A stretch of 64,000 bases of DNA from Karstenula rhodostoma CBS 690.94 (taxonomy: Eukaryota > Ascomycota > Dothideomycetes > Pleosporales > Didymosphaeriaceae): positions 32,824 through 96,823 of the forward strand of contig MU001509.1 in assembly GCA_010093485.1 (NCBI GenBank), in the 5' to 3' direction. The translations under genes and the position numbers were made by a program. Shown here in pieces: positions 52,025 to 63,200 of the stretch; position 1 is the first letter of the stretch; the number at the start of each line of letters is the position of its first letter. Below the pieces are notes generated by a model. That model searched no databases. It saw nothing but the letters and a program-made list of their open reading frames with translations, and was not told where the DNA came from.

Positions 52025-52529
52025 GGTGATTATGTGCAGGCGTGAGTGATGGTGCAGGCAGATTGCTTTCTCTATAAGATAAAGATCGTGGGCAATGTTG
52101 GAAAGGCGGAATGTATGTAGCTGTCGTGTGAACTGGGCAGGATAAAATATGTATGGTATGTCAATATGACGTTGTATGACCCTGAGGTGGGTCTAGCGTG
52201 CTCGCTACTTGGAGTCGACCAGCGCACGTAACTGGGTCGGCAGGGACTAGACTCAGATTTAGGGCATCGTTGGTGCGAATTTCCTTATCAAGATCATGCT
52301 AAAACTAGTGCAAATGTTCCGCCCCCACGCATCCACGTGCCGATCGAAGTGGCCATACCCAGTACATGGTTACGACAGTCTCGTTAGACTTGTGCAGAAT
52401 GATTTCCGGCGTAGCTATCAGTACATCGTCTCCCTCCTTAACATACTACCTGGAAGTCTGTGAATGAAAGACTACAGCCAGTAATGAATCGATTACAGGC
52501 CTATGAGACAACTACTAACAATCAATAAT
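52025..52529 (-). promoter_or_regulatory. Intergenic: DJ-1-like promoter and P450 3' side
   Basis: 505 bp of ordinary GC content. Two minus-strand genes are arranged head to tail. I see no RNA gene, repeat or clear binding palindrome here. Confidence 0.4.
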
Positions 52530-54199
52530 TCATGTCCTTACGCCTGAGGACCCGCCTTTCAACTTCAGCTCCACACGCAGTGGTTTCTTCTCCCAGAATA
52601 TGTACGTGTTCTGTTTTCCAAAATCAGGCACAGCCTGGACGACTCTAATATCGAACGCGTACACCAGCCTCGTAAGCGTGAGCCTCATGATCGTCAAAGC
52701 CAGCTTCTGTCCGATACACTTGTGCCGGCCCATCAGGAACGGCTCGAATGCTTCTAGTCTGTCTGAGTCGAATGGCGAGTCGGAAAGGAAGCGCTCGGGT
52801 ATAAATGAGTCGGGTTGTGTGAAGTTGCTTTGAGATCGGAACGCGGGGTACTGGTTCACTGAGATGAACGTCTGATCCAGTCAGTGACAAAATCAATGGT
52901 CGCAGGACGAGGCAAACTTACCCCACGCGGTACAGGTTGTCTAGCCACGATTTCCTCCTTCTGCGTCACTCTCGGCATCCCTATCGACGCTGGAGGTCCC
53001 ATACGAATGCCCTCCTGAATCACCGCTCCCAAATACTCAAGCCTCGCTACACTCCCAACATTGATGTCCTCTTCGCTCTCGAACGCTCCCCGCACTTCTT
53101 CCTCCAACTTTTCCAGCGCAGCGGGGGCCTGCAACAGCTGCGTCAGCACCGCCGCCAACGCCGTACTCGTCGTCTCGCTCCCCGCAAAAATCAACAACGT
53201 CATATTCGCCTCGATCTCTTCCTCTGGGATCTTGACCTCGCCCTTCTCCGCATTATACGCCATGATGCTACCCACGTAGTCCTGGCTCCCTCTCCTATCA
53301 CCCATCGCCAACCTCTGCAGAAACCTCTCATGCGCAATCTGCTTGTGGTACTCCATCTTCTCCATGACCGCCTTCGGCATCGCATACTTCAGCGCCCTGT
53401 TCAGCGGCGCAAAGAAGTTTATCGACGCCATCAGCGCAATGCCCTTCCCGAACGAGCACGAGATCTCGACCCAAGGATGCGCGCGGCCCTGCGACACGCT
53501 GGAGAAAGACGCACCGTAGGAAAGCAAGCCGGAGATGTCGAAGGTGAGGAAGTTGGTCCAGTCGACCAGATCAACAACAGCCTTCCCCTCTGCGCTGGCG
53601 ATGTTTTCCCGAAACCTCGTGATCATGAGTCCCACCAAGTCTTCGAGCGCTGATACATGCTCGCTGATGGCATGCTCGGTAAACGCGCCGGTCAGCGCCC
53701 GCCGGTTCCGCAAGTGCGTCTCTTCATGCGTGCTCACAATACTGATTGGGTGCTTTTTCTCCTCTTGGCCTGCCCAGATGTCGTTCTTGGGGATGTTGCG
53801 ATTGCCGTAGATGTCTTTCAACGCTTCGGGGGTGATGTACGAGAGCTCGTCCGGCGCGATACGGACTACTGGGCCATATCTAGTGTGTAGCTCGTGCAGC
53901 TTGAGATGGTATTGACCGGACTGTATGGCGTGCGTCCAGGTGAGGCGCGTTGCAGCCCATAGTTTAGGACCTGGATAGGTGCGGAGTGGGTGCAAGTAGA
54001 TGTTATAAAGAACCTTGGATATTATCTAAGAACTGGCTGTTAGTGATCGTGTGAAATGGTATCAAGTCATACCAAGCATTATCTTGTTCAGTTCAGGGTA
54101 ATACAAAGGACTGAGCAAGGCTGGGATTGTGAGTAGGCGTACCACGAGTGCGAAGCACACCGCGACCTGGCTGGCTAACCAAATCATCATTTCGATCAT
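52530..54199 (-). CDS. Cytochrome P450 monooxygenase, 500 aa, three exons
   Basis: Exons on the minus strand: 54199-54143, 54025-52922, 52871-52530; introns of 117 bp (GTACGC...TTCTTAG) and 50 bp (GTAAGT...GATCAG). The short first exon supplies a membrane anchor that reads through the junction as FALVIISKVLYNIYLHPLR into the hinge YPGPKLW, the usual ER-anchored fungal P450 start. Helix I is AGSETTS (300-306), the ExxR motif is EGIR (357-360), and PERF is 412-415. The heme loop is FLMGRHKCIG with Cys439 as ligand. In that loop the usual Arg two residues before Cys is His437. Total length is normal. A likely job is hydroxylation or another oxidation of the polyketide, inferred from its place next to the synthase. 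It resembles the isotrichodermin-hydroxylase-like fungal group in its N-terminal half, but the subfamily is not assigned. Confidence 0.9.
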
Positions 54200-55444
54200 C
54201 GCGAAGCACTCGCTTTTTTATTAGGGCTTCCTGATTCAATACGGAACGGTATTTATTCATCTTTGTGCCAAGACACTTGTTGTGTCGGGATGTCGATCCC
54301 GGCCTCTCGGTGAACCAAAAAGTGGGCTGGTGCACGAAGCGAGGCGAATACAGTTAAAGCGAACCCCAACAGGCTCTAGTATATGGTATACTAATTCTCG
54401 TCCGACTGTGCACCCGAAACGAACACAGAAGTCGACCCCTATCATGGGGGTATACGATTTAGTTGATGACGACTAATTTAATCAACCACGTTCTCTCGCA
54501 CTAATTCAATTCCATTCCGTTCCCTGCCTGAGTACACACCTTCTAACCTTCAACTCGCCTGTATAGACCAGGTATGCGTAGAATTGCATATCTTCACAAC
54601 CTTCCACAGTCCAACGGGACACCCAGCATCCGTACACTGCCCTTCCCCTGTCAAATCCCTTGCTACAAGCTTAACCAGCCTCACGGCAGAATCGCTGATA
54701 TCATAGTACATCGGGTCACTACTAACAGTGTAGTCGAAGTTGATCAGAACTTGACTGCGTTGCCGAACTTCTGCGTCTCGAAGGGCCCCGTCCATGTCGC
54801 AACGAGTTTAATTCGAAGATCGCGCCCGAGAAGCCGCGTTGAGTTTTAGGTCCTGAAATTCTCTTCTGGCCCCTTTTTGAAAGAATAGGGCCAACCGTTT
54901 AGTAGTCAAGTTTTGTTAAGTTGACTTATTATCAGGAGAGTAGGCGTACAGGGAGAAGTACAAAGAGTTTATTGGCTTATATATTCTTATATTTATTCGC
55001 TTAGTTCGAATGTAAAGATTCAAAGTTAATTATAGAGCAGAAACAGTCAAAAAAAAAGTAAAGGTATCGAATCGTATGATCGGCACAGCCAGAACCGTAC
55101 CAGCATCATGAGCAGTATATTCCTGACTCTTGACTCCGTAGTCCAGACGAGGCGGCCTACTGCAAGAGAAGTGCTCTGTCTTCACGCCATGCAGCATAGG
55201 CACGGCGCTAGCGTCGCGCATTACGGCAATGCATTAAATATGAAAAGGTTTTCGAGATCAATGAGCTCTTCATTAATCCTATAACATAGCCAGGCTGTTC
55301 TATACAGCCAAGAAAACTCGGACATGCAGATCTATCTATATACGGGCAAGGAAACTGTTACTTGCACTCGGCATCAACAGCAAAGAACCAGGTAGGAAAC
55401 CTCATGACTGATCGACTGACTGATTAGACTCTCGCGACGCCAAA
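54200..55444. other. Intergenic: P450 promoter and synthase 3' side
   Basis: 1245 bp without a convincing gene. Near the P450 start, 54286-54301 is a perfect palindrome CGGGAT-GTCG-ATCCCG that includes TGTCGGG (54283-54289). TAGTATA-TGG-TATACTA forms a second small inverted repeat near 54377-54393. A TA-richer stretch lies at about 54930-55030. Small ORFs here lack any family features and were not called. Confidence 0.5.
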
Positions 55445-58400
55445 CTAGGGCGTCGCAACCACCGCACCCGCAGCAGGCACATCAGCGCTCACCGTCGCCG
55501 CGTCCTTCGAGCCCTCTACCTCCGAAAGTACAAAGTCCCTCATCTTCTCGAGTGTCGTGTTCTTGTCCATGAACATGAGGAACGGCACGTCCACCGTCAG
55601 AGTCTGGTAGAACCACGTCCTGAACTCGGCAGCCAACATACTGTCCATGCCGAACTTGACAAACGGCGTCTTGACGTCGACGTCCTCGTACTTGATGAGC
55701 GTGAGGTTGCCGAAGCGCCGGCGTACAAAGTCGAGCAGCGCCTCCTTGAGGTTCTGGCCGCCCTCGAGCGCCTCCGCGATAGCAGGCGGCAGCCCGTCGG
55801 TAGAGCCGTGGCGGAGCACGTCATCTTGTCCGTCGAGAGCGCTGGCCAAGAGACTGGCACGCGGGTCGTCGAGCGTGGGGTTGGTGCCCTCGAAACCCTT
55901 CTTGCGGAGCTCCTTGAGACCCATAGGCTCGAGGCCGGTGAGCACGTGGTTGGCCGCGAAGGAGTCGTACGGGTGGTGGATGCCAGACATGTTGTTGGCG
56001 CTGAGGGAGATGTCGAGGATCTGGAGGAGTTCGTCCTGGTCGATGGCCTGGATACCCTTGCGGACCAACAACGCCTCGATCTCCGGGTTGTCGTGGAGAT
56101 AACCTGCTCCGGAGATCATACCAAGACCGACCGAGGTCGCGGGCAGGCCAAGAGAGCGGCGGTGACGGGCGAAGATGTCGAGGAAGTAGTTACCGGAGCA
56201 GTAGTTGCACTCGGTGGCGGTACCAACACTACCAGAGATGGAGGAAGTCATGAGGAAGAAGTCGAGGTTTGTGTCACGACCAGAGGCCCTGAGGGCGTTG
56301 TGCAGGTACCAGGTTCCGTGGACCTTGGGGTCGATACCAGTGTGCCACCACTCGTTGGGCATCACCGTGAAAAGCGCCTCGTTCAAGCCCATGGCAGCTT
56401 GGACGACACCACCAATCTCACCGGTAGCTGCCTCGACAACAGCTTGAACATCCTTCTCATTCGTGACGTCACCACGTACGACGACAGCCTCGCCTCCAGC
56501 GAGCTTCACATCTTCGACAAGCGCACGAGCAGCTGGCTTATCGGTACCAGAGCGACCCATGAAAGCAAACTTCTTGGCGCCACGCTGCAACATCCATCGC
56601 GTGAGTGTACGACCCAGACCTCCCAGACATCCGATCATGACATAGCTCTTGTCAGGGGAGAAGCGAGTCTTGTGCTTGAGTGGCCGGACGGGAATCTTCG
56701 ACTCCGCGTTCTGAAGGTTGATGGCAACCTTGCCCATGCGGCTTCGGGAGGAGAAGCGGCGGAAGGCAGCAGTAGCATCGGCGATGTCGAAGACCTGCAG
56801 AGTGTCAAACCCAGCAAGCTTGCCAGATCGCCAAAGCTGAACGGTGTCATCGAGCAGCTGGTGCCAGGTGGCGTTCAGCTTGGGGTTTTCCGAGAAGTAC
56901 AGATGGGCAAGGTCGAAGGCGGTGAAAGTCGTGTTCTTTAAGAACTGGTCCATCTCAAGGCGACCAGCATTGGTGAGGTCCATCTTGCCAATCTCGACGA
57001 AGCGACCGCATTCCGCGATACTGCGCCAGGTGGCATGCAGCTGGTCACCAGTGAGGGAGTTCAGGACTACATCCACACCGCGACCACCAGTGGCTTCGAG
57101 GATGCCCGTGAGGAAGGAATCATCCAGCGAGCTGAAGATGTTCGCCGGGTTCAGACCAAACGTGTCGACTAGGTACTGTCTCTTTTCCTGGGTGGAAACA
57201 GTTGTGTACACTTCGGCACCGGCTTGCTGGGCGATCTGAATAGCGGCAATACCTACACCACCAGCGCCGCTGTGAATAAGCACAGTCTCACCCTTTTGGA
57301 TCGCGGCTCGGTTGTGCAGGGCGTAGATGGCCGTGGCCCATACAACAGGGAGTGTTGCAGCAACGTCCAGGTCCTCTCCTTCCTCCAACTTCACGGCAGC
57401 CCATTCAGGAATAGTCTGATAAGTCTGGAAGTGCGAAGGCGCCATCACAACAACCTTGTCTCCGGCGACGAATTGGGTGACTTCAGCGCCAACCTCTTCA
57501 ACAAAACCAGCGTACTCGTTGGATGAGGTCGCATCCTTGACATCAACCTTACCACCGAGGAGATAGTAGTCCTTGGCGTTGATACCAGCCGACGCAACCT
57601 TGACGCGAATATGCGTGGCAGGGATGCTTTCAGTAGATTCTTGTGCCTTGTAGAAGATCGTGTCATACTGCCCAACTTGGGCAATGTCCAGGCGTACTTC
57701 ACCTGCGTCCTTGAGGGCCAAATCCTCCAGGTGCAGACCCTGCTTCGACCTGAAAGCGGTGTTAAGACCATCATCTGGCACGAAACGGCTCACGTGAACC
57801 AAGTCACCTCTCTGGGCGAATTCGAGATCCGGGTATCGGCTGGACTGGTTCAAAACAGCCAGTAACTTGGCCGTAGTCTCTGTAACATTCGGCTCAGCAG
57901 TATCGATATCGTACACATAAAGCTTGAGAGCAGGCTGCTCAAGCGACAGAGCACGGGCGAGACCGGAAATAAGCGCGAAATCGGGACGTTCACCCTGGGT
58001 GAGGTTTCCGTTCGTGAGCCACACAATCGTGCCTGCGTTGTCGGTCAAGAGCTTAATCTTGAGCATTTCGGTGTCGTTGATGACGGACAGCAGCGGGTCC
58101 TTGACTTCAGCGAGGTTGAAAACTATCGGCTTGTTGGAGACTAGTTCCTCGGTAACTTCTTGGAGTTGCACACGATGCACCAGCTTGCCGGCTAGCGCGT
58201 TCTCAAGCCCGAATCCGAGCGCTGATTGTCCATCGCGTTCCACGATCAGATACTTCTCTAGCTTTGAGGACTGTTCGGGTGCGACGTTCTTCCGTGCGAC
58301 CACGACGGAGTTCTCTCCTGAGTGGATGGGGTAGGCTTGAGCCGTTACGGCATTGGAGTTGAACGCGTTTGCGGCTGAAGTAGGAGCAAGGGCCAGAATC

Positions 58401-61400
58401 GTAGCATCATCCTCGAGAAGCTCCTGGATCTTGCCAGCATTGTGCTCAATCCAGGATCCTGCCACTGGAATCAGGACAATATCGTACTTCTCATCCACCA
58501 AGTCTTCAGCCTCGGAGCGCTCTCCAGTCTCCAAGTCCACGAGACCTCCGGATAGGGCGCCAGATTCGGTGAAAGAAGCCGTAGTGTAGCTTGCAGCCCG
58601 CTTGAAGTCGCTCTTTGAGGCCAACAAGTCAAGGACTGCAAGCGAAATGTCGTGAACATCGTTGCCCAACTCAAGAACGCGCACACGAGCGTTCTTGTGC
58701 ACAGCAAGATCGAGGGCGGCCCCAAGACGAATGAGGCTGTCGTCCTCCAGTGGCGAATCTGCCTCGGCCACGAATTGGTCCATGTGTTTCTGGAAATCGC
58801 TGACACTGATGAATCCCAAGCCGTAAAGGTCGGGCTTCCACAGATTGCGAAGCATGGGGTGGCGTTCACCATCTGCGTCAACAGGAGCTCCGGAAGAGTA
58901 CGGGCTCAGGCGCACTTTGTCGAACTGGACCACAACCTGACCAGCAGCGTCCACAATTTCCGAACCAGTCTCAACAGCCCCGAATCCAACGCTCTGGGAT
59001 GCGGCGTAAATACTGGAGGGTCCGCTGGTAGCGGTCTTGATGGTAATCGACCCAAATCTCGTTGGTACCTTCGCCTTAAGCTCGCTGGGAAGCCCTTTGG
59101 CGGTTGCCACGATAGCAGTCTGTAGCATGGCATCCAGTGTGATGGGATGGACAGGGTAAGTCATCAACTCATCTCCAGAAGCCGTGATAAGCGGCAGCTT
59201 AGCACTTGCAGATGGTTCTGAGGTCATGCTGGGCGTCGAAAACTCAGAGATTGGCTGGAAGAACGGGCCATAGTTCAGCCCATTCTTGATAAGCTGATTG
59301 TACCACGTGCGCTTCGCTGTTGGCTCAAGAGCAGCAGCTGGGAGTGCATACTTCGATTGCAAGGAAACATTGTCAGTCGTGATTGAGACGCTACCCTTGG
59401 CATGCTGCACGGATGAACCATCCTGGAATGTCGAGATGATGAAGTCCCACCATTTGGACGAAGTTGCAGAGTTGGTAATGTTCGACTTGTGCAGGGACGT
59501 GAACAGTTCGACCTTAGCAGCTGCTTCAGTAGACATCGCCAAAGCATTCAGGACGTGAACGTTGGAGAAGCTGAAGGTGGGTTTCTTCGAAATCGGTATG
59601 TCCGCTGCACGCATGACAGCCTCCATGGCCGTGCCAAGGTATGCTGTACCCGGGAAGACCACTGTATCTTCGAGTTTGTGGTCCTCGAGCCACTTGATGT
59701 CCGATACCTGTATAATGTTCCGGAAGATGAGATCATCGCCGTTGCCACCAGGGATCAAGGTTCCAAGAAGTTCGTGGCGAGTGTGCTTTCGGTGGCGGTA
59801 CTCAGAACTGGGACGTCCCTCACTCCAAAGGAGCTCAGTGTATTGGAAGCGGTACCGAGGAAGATCGGCAACGACACTGAAGGTCCCGGCAGGGGCCTCA
59901 CCCAAGCCGTTGACGAGATTCCAGTCAATCTCATAGCCAGTGAGCCACAGCTTAGCAGGCACACTCAGGGCAGTCTCGACGGCGTCGGTGTTGCGCTTGA
60001 TGGGACCAAAGTACTGGACGTCGGAACCGGCAACGCCTTCCTTGGCCAGGGACTGCTTCACAGGAAGCTCCATAGAGGTATGAGGACCAAGTTCCAAAAA
60101 GGTGTGCTGGCCATCAGCATGAAGCCTCTTGATCGCTTGTGCGAATTTAACCTGACCTTCCAAGTTGCTCCTCCAGTAGCTAGGTCCGAAGCCACCCGAC
60201 TTGAGGTCTGCGGTCACCGAAGAAACAACCGTCGCACGTTTAGCAAGCGTGGTGGAGGATCCTAGTGTAGGGATGGTCTTCTCCAGGAAGTCTTGGTATT
60301 CCTGGCCAACTGGCAACATGTGCTGCGAATGGTAAGCCTGTCCGCCGGTTTTGAGCTTCCGTGCAAATGTTCCGTTTCCTGAAAGGATTGCAACAATGCT
60401 ATCGATGGCAGAGTTATCTCCCGAAATGGTGACACCCTCCGGTGAGTTCACACAAGCAACACGGATCTGGCCATCGAGTCCAGCTTCGGCGATCTTCCTG
60501 GTGGCATCAGCCTCTGAAAGTCCAGCAGCCATCATAGCACCGTCGCTAGTCTTTCGCGAAACGCAGTATCCACGGTAGTACGCGATGACGATGGATTCCG
60601 CCGCAGAGAGATGACCAGCTGCGAATGCAGCCGCAATCTCACCACTGGAGTGCCCGATAGTCTTGCTGGGAACAATTCCCCATGAGGCCAACAGTTGGAT
60701 CAAAGCTACCTGCACTGCAGTGCAGCACGGCTGCGAGCGCTGCGGCGTGTTGATCAAGTCCGGGTTCGAGGTGTCCAAGACGGCTTCTTTGAGAGTCCAT
60801 GACGGTGATTCGGGAATGCTTTGAAGTGCAAGGTCCATCTCCTCAAAAGCGTCGCTGAAAACGGGGAATTGGAAAAGCTCTTTGCACATGCCAGCCCATT
60901 GGGATCCCTGACCAGTGAAGATGAAAGCCAATGGCTGCTCTGCGATGCTTGACGAGGCAGACCCCATGACAAGGTTCTTCGTCTTGAAAGCATCGCCCAG
61001 CTCGGTAGAAGTCGATGCGAGCAGGTATCCACGGTTCTGGAAGTTAGTGCGGCGAGAGCCAAGAGTGAAGGCCAAGTCGAGAATGTTTGTGCTTGAGAAA
61101 TCGAATTCGGCCAAATCACTCTTGCGTCCCTCCAGGGCAGCCGTAGTAGCGGCAGAAAGAGGTAGCACAACAGCGGATTGTGGGCTGCTAAGCTGCTTCT
61201 CAACGCCCAAGCGCGGGCTTTGCTCGAGAATAACGTGTGCGTTGGCTCCGCCATAACCAAAGGAGTTGATACCTGCAATCACTCAGCCGCGGTTCCTTGG
61301 AGAAAGTGGGATAATCTTACCAGCACGCCTTACTGCTCCAGCCTTTCCGGGCCAGGGAACCAGCTCTGTCGGAATGGAAACTACAGGTGAATGCATAGTC

Positions 61401-62762
61401 AGCTCAAGTTCACGACGCGTTGTGTATTCGGAATGAACTTACCACCATGTTCAAAGGGCGCCAACTTGGGATTCAGGTTCTTCAAGCCGTATGTTGGGGG
61501 GATTTGGCCGTGTTCGATTGCCATGGTGGCCTTGATCACACCAGCGATACCACTGGCTGCTTCTGAATGGCCGACGTTGGATTTGACAGACCCAATGACC
61601 AAGCGGTTATCGGGGCCGCGATTGAAAACGCGCGAGAAACCCTCCACTTCGATGGCATCTCCAACCTTGGTACCTGTGCCGTGGCATTCGAGATAGGCGA
61701 TGTCATCGGGGCTCAGGCCAGCTTTGGCCATGGCCTTGCGGACAACAGCCTCTTGGCCGTCGGCACTGGGTAGCGCGATACCCGCAGTTTTACCGTTCCT
61801 AAAGGGCGTGAGATGGGTTTCGGAATTTGGAATGATGATACGTACGCGTTGATAGCAGATGCGCGGATTACACTGCGAATCGGGTCACCGTCCCTCAAAG
61901 CATCGCTCAACCGCTTGACATAGAGAGCACCGATACCCTCAGCGCGTCCGTAGCCATCGGCAGAAGCATCGAATGTATGGCATTCTGAGGTGGGCGAGAG
62001 CACACCTGCCTTCATGGTACCGATGTGTTGCTCAGCGGACTGGATCAGATTGGCACCTGCAACGATAGCAGCGTCGCATTCGTAGTTTTCAAGGGCGACG
62101 CAAGCGACGTGAAGGCAGTATAGCGAGGAGGAGCAGGCCGTGTCGACGACCAGACTGGGACCCTTCAAGTTGTACACGTGACTAATACGGTTTCCAAGGA
62201 TAGACGTGCCCATTCCGGTCGAATTATATCGGGTGAGGTAATCCGCATCGCGACTCTGCATGATCAAATAGTCAAAAGTGAAGTTGCCGACGTAGACACC
62301 GGTGTTGGAGCCGGACGCCGCATCAAGCGGAACACCAGCACTCTCGAGGCACTCATAGACGACTTCGAGCAGCTTACGCTGTTGCGGGTCCATGTACGTA
62401 GCCTCCAAGTTGTTGATGCCGAAGAAGGTATTTTCGAATTCACGGGTGTCCTCATTCAGGAAGTATCCCCCCTTGGTGATGACGCTACCAGCACGATCAT
62501 TGCCTTGCGGATGGTAGAAGCCGTCAACGTTGAAGCGGGAAGCGGGAACAGGGCAGTTTCCAGTCCGAGCATTGGCAATGAGGTCCCAAAGTTTGGCCGG
62601 TGAGGTTGAGTCACCTGGCAACCGACATGCTAGTGATGGTCAGGATCAAAATCGGATGCAGGAAGAGCATCACATACCCAATCCACAGATGGCAATGGGC
62701 TCCTTCTCGGAGGCAGGGCCAGAGCTCTGGTTAGAGGAATCGGTCAGTCTAATCGGAGCCAT
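55445..62762 (-). CDS. Highly reducing type I polyketide synthase, 2370 aa, five exons
   Basis: Exons (minus): 62762-62678, 62629-61846, 61798-61443, 61380-61321, 61272-55445; introns 48, 47, 62 and 48 bp. The joined frame closes exactly. Domains: KS about 22-450 (Cys194 in DTACSSSL, His329 in ECHGTGT, His367 in SNVGH); malonyl-type AT about 545-860 (Ser637 in GHSSGE, His743); DH about 930-1220 (His960, Asp1142); a degenerate methyltransferase region about 1225-1395; ER about 1625-1945 (GAGGVG near 1764); KR about 1970-2200 (GCLGGLG near 1976, Tyr2119, Asn2123); ACP with Ser2306 in GMDSM. There is no release domain. It iteratively builds a reduced chain from malonyl-CoA in the cytosol, with release needing a partner. 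Odd points: the DH motif HxxxGxxxxP has Asp964 for Gly, and the MT lacks the GxGTG SAM loop (reads LELGNDVHD). The product is unknown. Confidence 0.93.
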
Positions 62763-63200
62763 TTCGATGGGATGGCGGCTTTGGAGGGATGGGGAAGTGA
62801 CGATGACTGAAGTTGAGGCAGTGTCGTTACGTTCCGAGATCAGATTAGACGAAGTCCTCGTGGCATGGGAATGACCAACGTTGAGGATGAGAGGATGGAA
62901 GACGAATTTGTTGTCGAGGAAGCTGGTTTATACGCAACAAAACCACTCGAGTTTGTTGAGGCTTCCCGACTTTGGCAGTGGACGTGCAGGAGAGGTACAA
63001 CCCCGACAAATGCCGGTGTCGGGCACTGGGCTGTGCATCGCCGACTCCAAGAAAGAAAAGTGACGTCGAATTCCCGGAGGCATGATCAAGAAGCCAATGG
63101 GGGTTTTCACGTAAAGGTGACGGTGGAAAGTGCATAGTTATAGTGTTGTGCATCTCGAAGAAGGCAGAGCTCTAGAACAAAGACGATTCGAACCGTTCCA
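62763..63200. promoter_or_regulatory. Divergent promoter, synthase and short-chain dehydrogenase
   Basis: 438 bp between two opposite start codons. At 63003-63024 CCCGACA and TGTCGGG form a perfect inverted repeat with an 8-bp spacer, a layout typical of sites for dimeric Zn2Cys6 regulators. No regulator gene is in the window, so the binding protein is unknown. Confidence 0.5.

Noticed and set aside
54281..54310. tRNA-like T-arm
   Set aside because: The hairpin is a short palindrome; no acceptor stem, anticodon arm or TTC loop could be placed around it.
54550..54849. Small ORFs of 81 and 91 codons between P450 and synthase
   Set aside because: They overlap on opposite strands, have no features of known families and no splice or codon support.
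55808..56941. A 377-codon open frame on the plus strand inside the synthase
   Set aside because: It is antisense to the KR and ACP region, low-complexity Glu/Val-rich, with no recognisable domain; a shadow of GC-biased third positions.
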